NCBI GenBank assembly: GCA_026770585.1
Contig: MU646304.1
Coordinates: 1,396,572-1,407,384, forward strand
DNA: 10,813 nt
Source of the DNA: Baffinella frigidus
Taxonomy: Eukaryota > Cryptophyceae > Cryptomonadales > Baffinellaceae
Direction of reading: 5' to 3'
Position 1 is the first letter of the stretch. Each line of letters opens with the position of its first letter. Shown here in pieces: positions 6,544-10,813 of this stretch. The notes below the pieces were generated by a model. The model was not told the origin of the DNA. It was given only the letters and a program-made list of their open reading frames with translations, and did no database searches. The translations under genes were made by a program, and so were the position numbers.

Positions 6544-7007
6544 CTGGGTGTGAGTACCCCGAGGTTGTGCCCGCTGTTTAGCCGCACGCCGAAGCGCCCC
6601 GTTGTCTCAGTGAAGCCCGTGACTTTGCCGCTGGTGCCGTTCAGCTCGGGCCGCGCGACGAGCCCGTGGATTGTGACCAAAATCCCAGTCCCGATTTCGA
6701 GGGGAGTCCACTCGAGTAGCAGCTTCGCGACATCGAGGTGGCCTCTCACCGTCGCGACATGTGGAGGCGTCAAGATTTTGGGGGCAAGGGCATTGGCCGA
6801 CGCTCCAGCGAGCAGGAGCGTCCTGGCCACCTCCCTTACAGGACGCCCTTGCATTACGCGGCTGGAAGGGGCGACCCCGAGAGGACCGTGGCCACAAGCG
6901 TTGTGAAGAGGTTAATTCCCGTTGCGTTCCTTGGCAGAGACGTCTGCACCTTCTGCAATCCGCCGTGCCACCTCCTCCACCCGCCCCTCCTCAACCGCGC
7001 GCAACAT
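6544..7007 (-). pseudogene. Ankyrin-repeat gene, 5' part, with KOW/SH3-like segment; broken by a small inversion
   Basis: Exon 1 (7007-6919) starts MLRAVEEGRVEEVARRIAEG and ends ADVSAKERN plus GG; 7007 is the first ATG of this frame near the divergent upstream region. Exon 2 continues to about 6544 with REVARTLLLAGASANAL, then GHLDVAKLLLE (ankyrin), then RPELNGTSGKVTGF and GRFGVRLNSGHNLGVLTP, a small beta-type segment like the NG-x-x-G-x-V-x-G-F-x-x-x-x-GR-x-x-V motif I associate with ankyrin/MYND proteins of algae. Its donor is CAG/GTTTGA at 6543 or GTACTC at 6557. The piece that should join the exons (TPLHYAAGRGDPE) is present only in reverse at 6835-6883. The exon 1 donor reads GG/GAATTA rather than GT. 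The locus as it stands cannot give a full repeat, hence pseudogene, unless the assembly is wrong. Confidence 0.72.
6835..6883 (+). other. In-place inverted acceptor plus exon segment, about 48 bp
   Basis: On plus this reads TTACAG/GACGCCCTTGC and on to CCCGAGAG, an acceptor and the start of an ankyrin exon, but it lies within a minus-strand gene. If it is reversed in place, the minus strand gains the acceptor GGTCCTTACAG, exon 1 (ending in two bases, GG) joins in phase to T-P-L-H-Y, and the other edge joins in frame as DPE-REVARTLLLAG. Both edges and the intron phase are satisfied at once. Boundaries are ambiguous by one base because the flanking bases match. Confidence 0.75.
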
Positions 7008-7017
7008 CGCGGGAGTT

Positions 7018-7354
7018 GCGTCTTGAGGCCGAGGGGCTGGGACGTGACCTTTTGACCACTCGACCACCCGTGCACCCTTTGACCAGGGACCATTTGAATT
7101 TCAATGGATTTGATTATCTTCGTATACTGTTGTATACTCGGTGATATGACTCTGGGTAGGTGACTCTCTAGAGCATCTTTCTGCTCTCGCGTCTTGAGGC
7201 CGAGGGGCTGGGACGTGACCTTTTGACCACTCGACCACCCGTGCACCCTTTGACCAGGGACCATTTGAATTTCAATGGATTTGATTATCTTCGTATACTG
7301 TTGTATACTCGGTGATATATGACTCTGGGTAGGTGACTCTCTCTTTCTGCTCTC
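7018..7354. repeat. 171-bp tandem duplication between divergent genes
   Basis: Copy 1 is 7018-7188 and copy 2 is 7189-7354. They are almost identical for their first 130 bases and differ by a short AGAGCAT-type deletion and an AT insertion near the end. Each unit holds two TTGACC words (7052, 7079, 7223, 7250), an imperfect palindrome (CCATTTGAATTTCAATGG) and GTATAC twice, separated by TGTT. The near identity suggests a recent duplication. The minus frame through it merely repeats itself. Confidence 0.9.
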
Positions 7355-7553
7355 GCGTGATCATTTTGTGAAAGTCGTTGGCCAGCCTGGCACGGAGTCA
7401 ACTTAAAGTGTTAAAAATGTTTTAGAATAATCTTAAACACACGTGACTGTCTAAAGCGACTTTGTTAACGAGGGGGCGTTCAGGCGTTGCGATCTGTGAG
7501 TGTCGTGACGCCGCGGAAGCCTTCCTCGCGTAACGGTGGTCTGCACCGGAGAA
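7355..7553 (+). promoter_or_regulatory. Probable 5' region of the kinase gene
   Basis: The only AT-rich stretch close upstream of the kinase start is about 7400-7440 (TTAAAAATGTTTTAGAATAATC), followed by 110 bases of mixed sequence. An in-frame stop (TGA, 7506-7508) precedes the start codon with no other ATG between, so the start at 7554 is well delimited. No TATA box can be assigned with confidence. The region, with the duplication to its left, also lies upstream of the minus-strand ankyrin start at 7007, so it may serve both genes. Confidence 0.4.
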
Positions 7554-10390
7554 ATGGCCTGGCTGACAGCAGATGAGGTGCAGAAAGCATCACACCAACC
7601 GTGGCAGAGGCTGCAGAAGCAGCATCCGAATCTATCGGAGGAACAAGTTTTCGAGGCTCCCTGGTTGCAGTCTGAGTCCAGCGAGCCACGTGTGGAACTC
7701 GACTCGCCCACGGAGGATAGTGGCATGATGGATGACAATGATGAGTTGATGGATGGTGAGAACCCCACCCTCCACCCGTGGTCACGCCCCCGTGGCCGAA
7801 ACCCGTGGTCAACCCGTGGGGCGCAACCCGCGGCCACCCGTGGCGTCAACCGTGGTCTCCACCTGTGGCGTCGACCCGTGGCCTGGCACTTGATCTGATG
7901 TGGGGCACCCCGGCCAACCGTGGTCTCTACCTGTGGCGTCAACCCGTGGCGTGGCACTTGGTCTGATGTGGGGCACCCCGGCGTGTTTCAGGACGGGTGG
8001 CGGAGCCTTACTACGGCAGCCAGCTGACGAGCGAAGAGGAAGAGGTGCTGATGGGGGTTGTCCTCAAGACAGTCGCAATGCCCATTGATCAGTCCGGAGA
8101 CCTCTACATCCGCCTCTGCAAGGCCTTCAATGTGAGGGCGATGGATCAGGTGAACCTCGTCTGCCGAGAGCCGCTTTGTATCCCAGCGCCACAGCACTGT
8201 ACACACGCCCTGCACTTGCTGTGCCCTGCAGTGCTCTGCAGTGGTGACCTGCACACGCAGTGCCCTGCACTCAACGCCCTGCACTTGCAGCTCCTTTAGC
8301 ACTGAAACAGACGCCCAGCACTTCCAGTTTCCTGCACTTGCACCGCGCTGCAAGTGAGCGCCTTGAGAAGTCACACGTTCGCCCTACACCTGCAGCTGGA
8401 AGACATGGAGGAGGGAAGCAACAACCCTTCCAGCCCGAGCTCTCGATCCTCGAGCGAGGACAACGCGGAGCGGGACGGGGAGGGCGAGCACGGGTCGTAC
8501 TCCGCGTGGGAGGCAGCGGCCGTCTACTCACCGACGGCGTCACACGCGGGGGCGTCGCCGCTGCTCGGCCCGCAGGGGCACGACGCTCGCCACTCCTCGG
8601 ACAGTTTCTCATCAGCGAGCACAAACGATGCCCTCCCATTTTTTTCCCCGCTCGGCGGCAAGGGCCCCAACAGCCCGCGCTCCCCACCCTCACCAGAGTC
8701 GCCCAGCTCACCAGTCGAGTTCCCCCGGACCCCCCGAACGCCGGAGGAGAAGCTTTGCGCCAGCAAAGTCATGACGTGCTGCGAGTCGCCCTACGTCAAG
8801 GGCAACGCGAAGGTCAAAGCGTTTGTCATGGGCCTCATCGAGAGGGACTCCGGCGCCGTCTGTAAGTTCTTCACCCGGCTCTCCGCCTCGTTCGTCATCA
8901 ACGTCCCGAAGATGATTGCACCGATGGTCCGCCCTGGCGCCCGCTCGATCCCGAAGAAGTGGTCCGCGGGGCGCATCCTCGGCCGCGGCGCCTTCGGGGA
9001 GTGCTCGCTCGCCATGGACCACGACACCGGGCGGCTCATGGCTGTCAAACGCATCAAGGTGATGGGGAGCGCGCGGGAGGTGGCGGAGTCTGTCAAGGCG
9101 CTGCGGCAGGAGGTGGACGTGCTCTCATCCCTCCACCACCCGCACGTCGTCGGGGCCATCGGGGTCTCGTTCGACGCGGGTGGAGGCGATTCCGAACACG
9201 AGTTGCACTCCCACACAAACTCGACGGGCTTCCAGGCGGGGGGGGGGGATGCGGTGCCTGTGGTGTCGATATGGATGGACTTCATGGAGGGGGGGTCGCT
9301 CTCGAGCATAATTGCCGAGTTTGGGGCGCTACCTGAGAAGGTCCCCGCCCCTCAACCCTACACCCTAAACACCCACAGTGTTGTCGCGAGGAGGGGATAC
9401 AGGGCCAATACGTGTACTTTTTCGACTCGGGCAGCCTGCAGTAGACCTATTAATACTAGGATCCTATTGTGGTCCCAGTGGATTTTGCATTTTTCCTGTT
9501 AGCGATGCCCCTTGCAGTCAGCCAGAATCTCCTCAGACCCCAGATTTCTTTTCGGCGACACGGAGCAACGCTCCGAGTTCCCGGCGAGTCTTGTTTCGCA
9601 GCGCAGATGCACCCGTGGGGTCAGAACCGTCACTTCGGTTGACTGCTCGTGGTGCTGTGGGGAAAATCTAAACCAAATATTGTATTACCTGTAGTAGCCA
9701 TTTGAAACCTTAACCGCGAACCCTGAACCTGAAACCCAAAACCCAAAACACTAAACCCTGAACCCTAAACACTAAACACTAAACCCTAAACCCTCAACCA
9801 TGCACCCTACACCCCAACCCCTCAACCCGCATCCCTAATCCCTATACCCTAATCCCCAAACCCCAAACCCCAAACCCCAAACCCCAAACCCTCAACCCTA
9901 AACAGGTGGTGGCGACATACACAAAGCAGCTGGTGCTCGGCCTGGAGCACCTCCATGCAAAAAACATCGTGCACGGTGCGCACCTCCTTGCATCTTTCAG
10001 CACCCTTGACCCACACGATGTTGGTGCGCACCACCGCCCCGCTCCGCACCTCCACGCGAGCAGCATCGTCCACGGTGAGCGCCACCACGAGGAGGGAGCA
10101 ACTTCAACGGGTTCACAGACTTCCACCTGGAATCCAGGTCCAGAATCTGGACTGTTATTCCTGGACGTGCATTCTGTTCTGAGGTCGGTCGCAAGCGGTA
10201 CGCTGGAGAGCCTTTTGGCCCGCACTATGCCGCGATTCGCCCTGAATCTGGGTGAACAACCCCAGTCAACCCATGGCCCAGCGCCCTTGACCCACACGAT
10301 GTCCCCGGGCGTGCAGGGGACATCAAGCCAGCGAACATCCTGCTTGACAAGGCCGGCGTCGTGAAGATCTCCGACTTTGGATGCGCCCAG
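7554..10390 (+). CDS. MAP3K-like serine/threonine protein kinase, five exons, 3' end outside the window
   Basis: Exons: 7554-7755, 7992-8149, 8396-9340, 9906-9975, 10317-10390. Introns are GT-AG with matching phases (1, 0, 0, 1), and the last exon ends in phase 0 at GCCCAG/GTACCG. The start ATG has G at -3 and +4. Residues 1-120 are acidic and unrecognised. Residues 125-240 are Ser/Pro-rich with many SP/TP sites (for example PRSPPSPESPSSP), possible targets of proline-directed kinases. The kinase domain begins near 308: glycine loop GRGAFGEC (316-323), ATP lysine in AVKRIKV (338), alpha-C Glu 359, hinge and MDFMEGGSLSSII, then TYTKQLVLGLEHLHAKNIVH, HGDIKPANILL (catalytic Asp 460, Lys 462, Asn 465) and DFG (478-480). 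A glycine-rich insert (about 381-405) lies between beta strands. MEGGSL, TYTKQL and DIKPANILLD place it with STE11/MEKK/NPK1-like MAP kinase kinase kinases. HRD is HGD, so it is a non-RD kinase. The activation segment, APE and C-lobe are missing because the window ends. Confidence 0.88.
7756..7991 (+). repeat. Kinase intron 1, CCCGTGG-rich with a 68-bp tandem duplication
   Basis: Donor G/GTGAGA, acceptor GTGTTTCAG/G. The intron is built from variants of ACCCGTGG and ACCGTGGTC. Its second half is a 68-base tandem duplication (7848-7915 and 7916-7983) with few differences. The exon 1 frame stays open into the intron as far as 7898, so a simple frame scan would give a false protein end. Confidence 0.85.
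8150..8395 (+). repeat. Kinase intron 2, CCCTGCACTTG-type repeats
   Basis: Donor CAG/GTGAAC, acceptor CACCTGCAG/C. Words such as GCCCTGCACTTGC, GTGCCCTGCA and CAGCACTTCC recur irregularly across the intron. The repeat is unrelated to that of intron 1. Exon 2 ends and exon 3 begins in phase 0. Confidence 0.8.
9341..9905 (+). repeat. Kinase intron 3, telomere-like at both ends
   Basis: The donor GAGAAG/GTCCCC leads into CTCAACCCTACACCCTAAAC, and the last 200 bases (about 9706-9905) are AACCCTGAACCC, AAACACT and CCCCAAA variants ending in AACCCTAAACAG/G, where the repeat forms the acceptor. The middle (about 9385-9700) is unique sequence with a small hairpin (GGAGCAACGCTCC) and no recognisable gene. 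The exon 3 frame runs 54 codons into the intron. Confidence 0.85.
9976..10316 (+). other. Kinase intron 4, containing a copy of the preceding exon end
   Basis: Donor CACG/GTGCGC, acceptor GGGCGTGCAG/G. At 10047-10074 the intron carries CACCTCCACGCGAGCAGC and onward, coding H-L-H-A-S-S-I-V-H-G in the same frame and followed by GTGAGC, a diverged copy of the exon 4 end (H-L-H-A-K-N-I-V-H-G, donor GTGCGC). A 19-bp direct repeat (CCCTTGACCCACACGATGT) is at 10003-10021 and 10284-10302, the first just after a TTTCAG acceptor-like site. Two adjoining palindromes (CCTGGAATCCAGG and GTCCAGAATCTGGAC) overlap at 10126-10152. Confidence 0.7.
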
Positions 10391-10670
10391 GTACCGCCGT
10401 TGACTCTTTGAATCGTAGCCCAGTCCTCGAAGCGTAGCCCAGTGCTTCGATTGCACCTCAGTCCTTGAATCTTAGCTCAGTCCTGCAGTTGTGCATTCCT
10501 TCATCGTAACTCAGTCGTTGAATCGTAGCTCAGTCCTTGAGTCGTAGCTCAGTCCTTCAGTCGTATTTCAGCCCTCGAATCGTAGCTCACTGCTTCGATA
10601 GAAGTCTAATCCTTCAGTCGTAGCCCCGTGCTCGAATCGTAACTGAGTCCTTGATTGGTCTCTCAGTCCG
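10391..10670 (+). repeat. Kinase intron 5 (start), TCGTAGCTCAGTCCTTGAA tandem repeat
   Basis: After the donor CAG/GTACCG the sequence from about 10402 consists of about 14 diverged copies of a 19-base unit, TCGTAGCTCAGTCCTTGAA. Unit length and order are kept while bases drift. No further kinase exon (for example one coding the APE motif) is seen before the window ends. Confidence 0.85.
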
Positions 10671-10813
10671 CGCGCAGCGCTCCCTCGAGGCGCGCATCGC
10701 ACATTTGCAAATGCACACTCTCTGGGAGGAAATGTGCGCACATGTGCTGCCGCACTGCCTCCATGTGCATGTGCGTGTCGAGCACTCCTGGGCGTCCCCC
10801 CCCCCCCCCCCTG
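10671..10813. other. Right end: palindromic GC-rich tail and C run
   Basis: Contains the perfect palindromes ATTTGCAAAT and ATGTGCGCACAT, then repeated CATGTG words, and a run of 16 C (10796-10811). No exon can be supported. Probably still intron 5 of the kinase gene. Confidence 0.5.

Noticed and set aside
7018-7354. 171-bp unit as a centromeric satellite
   Set aside because: There are only two copies, located between two genes. The length agreement with known satellites is coincidence.
8271-9309. Long antisense frames opposite kinase exon 3
   Set aside because: They are shadows of GC-rich codons in the real plus-strand frame, which carries the kinase motifs.
7554-10390. Dinoflagellate origin
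   Set aside because: TTTAGGG repeats and mostly AG/G acceptors would fit, but all well-supported donors are GT, whereas dinoflagellates use many GC and GA donors. Not fully excluded.
9842-10456. 204-codon minus-strand frame with repeated IVWVKGA
   Set aside because: It lies antisense to kinase exons 4 and 5. The repeated IVWVKGA comes from the 19-bp direct repeat in intron 4, and the C-terminal end is antisense telomere-like sequence.
10402-10670. tRNA genes or a CRISPR array (TAGCTCAGT resembles the tRNA D-arm/A box and recurs regularly)
   Set aside because: There is no acceptor, anticodon or T arm around any copy. The units are contiguous and diverged without unique spacers. It is an ordinary minisatellite within an intron.

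Overview
The window looks like nuclear DNA of a GC-rich eukaryotic microalga. The evidence is spliceosomal GT-AG introns with matching phases, dense interstitial repeats of the plant/green-alga telomere type (TTTAGGG and variants), and gene content of an MAP3K-like kinase plus ankyrin-repeat genes. I lean towards a green alga (a prasinophyte of the Cymbomonas kind, an impression from memory that I could not check). A dinoflagellate is less likely, because nine of the nine best-supported donor sites are GT. It is not bacterial: no gene is uninterrupted.

Layout. 1-140 is a G run and an 8-bp tandem repeat. 141-1370 has no recognisable gene but holds two degenerate copies of a fold-back repeat. 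1371-2275 is C-rich telomere-like sequence grading into a different repeat. 2276-2819 is an island that starts with three back-to-back hairpins. 2820-3530 is G-rich telomere-like sequence. 3531-4418 is unassigned. 4419-5947 holds the 3' part of a minus-strand ankyrin gene (four phase-matched exons) plus two 144-bp fold-back MITEs in opposite orientation, one of them inside an exon. 6159-6414 is a plus-strand ankyrin fragment whose intron is almost all hairpin. 6544-7007 is the 5' part of a minus-strand ankyrin gene, broken by a roughly 48-bp in-place inversion across a splice acceptor. 7018-7553 is a divergent intergenic region with a 171-bp tandem duplication. 7554-10390 is the N-terminal two thirds of an MAP3K-like Ser/Thr kinase in five exons, running off the right side after its DFG motif. 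The window ends in a 16-base C run.

How the parts relate. The kinase and the ankyrin gene are head-to-head and share one upstream region. Introns of both genes are filled with short tandem repeats, and the telomere-like ones are nearly always C-rich on the sense strand, running directly into the splice sites (donor GTAAACCCTA or GTAACCCTAC, acceptor CCCTAAACAG). The ankyrin locus shows several lesions (exon inversion, MITE in an exon, missing GT donor), so it reads as a decaying or rearranged copy. The kinase looks intact as far as it goes.
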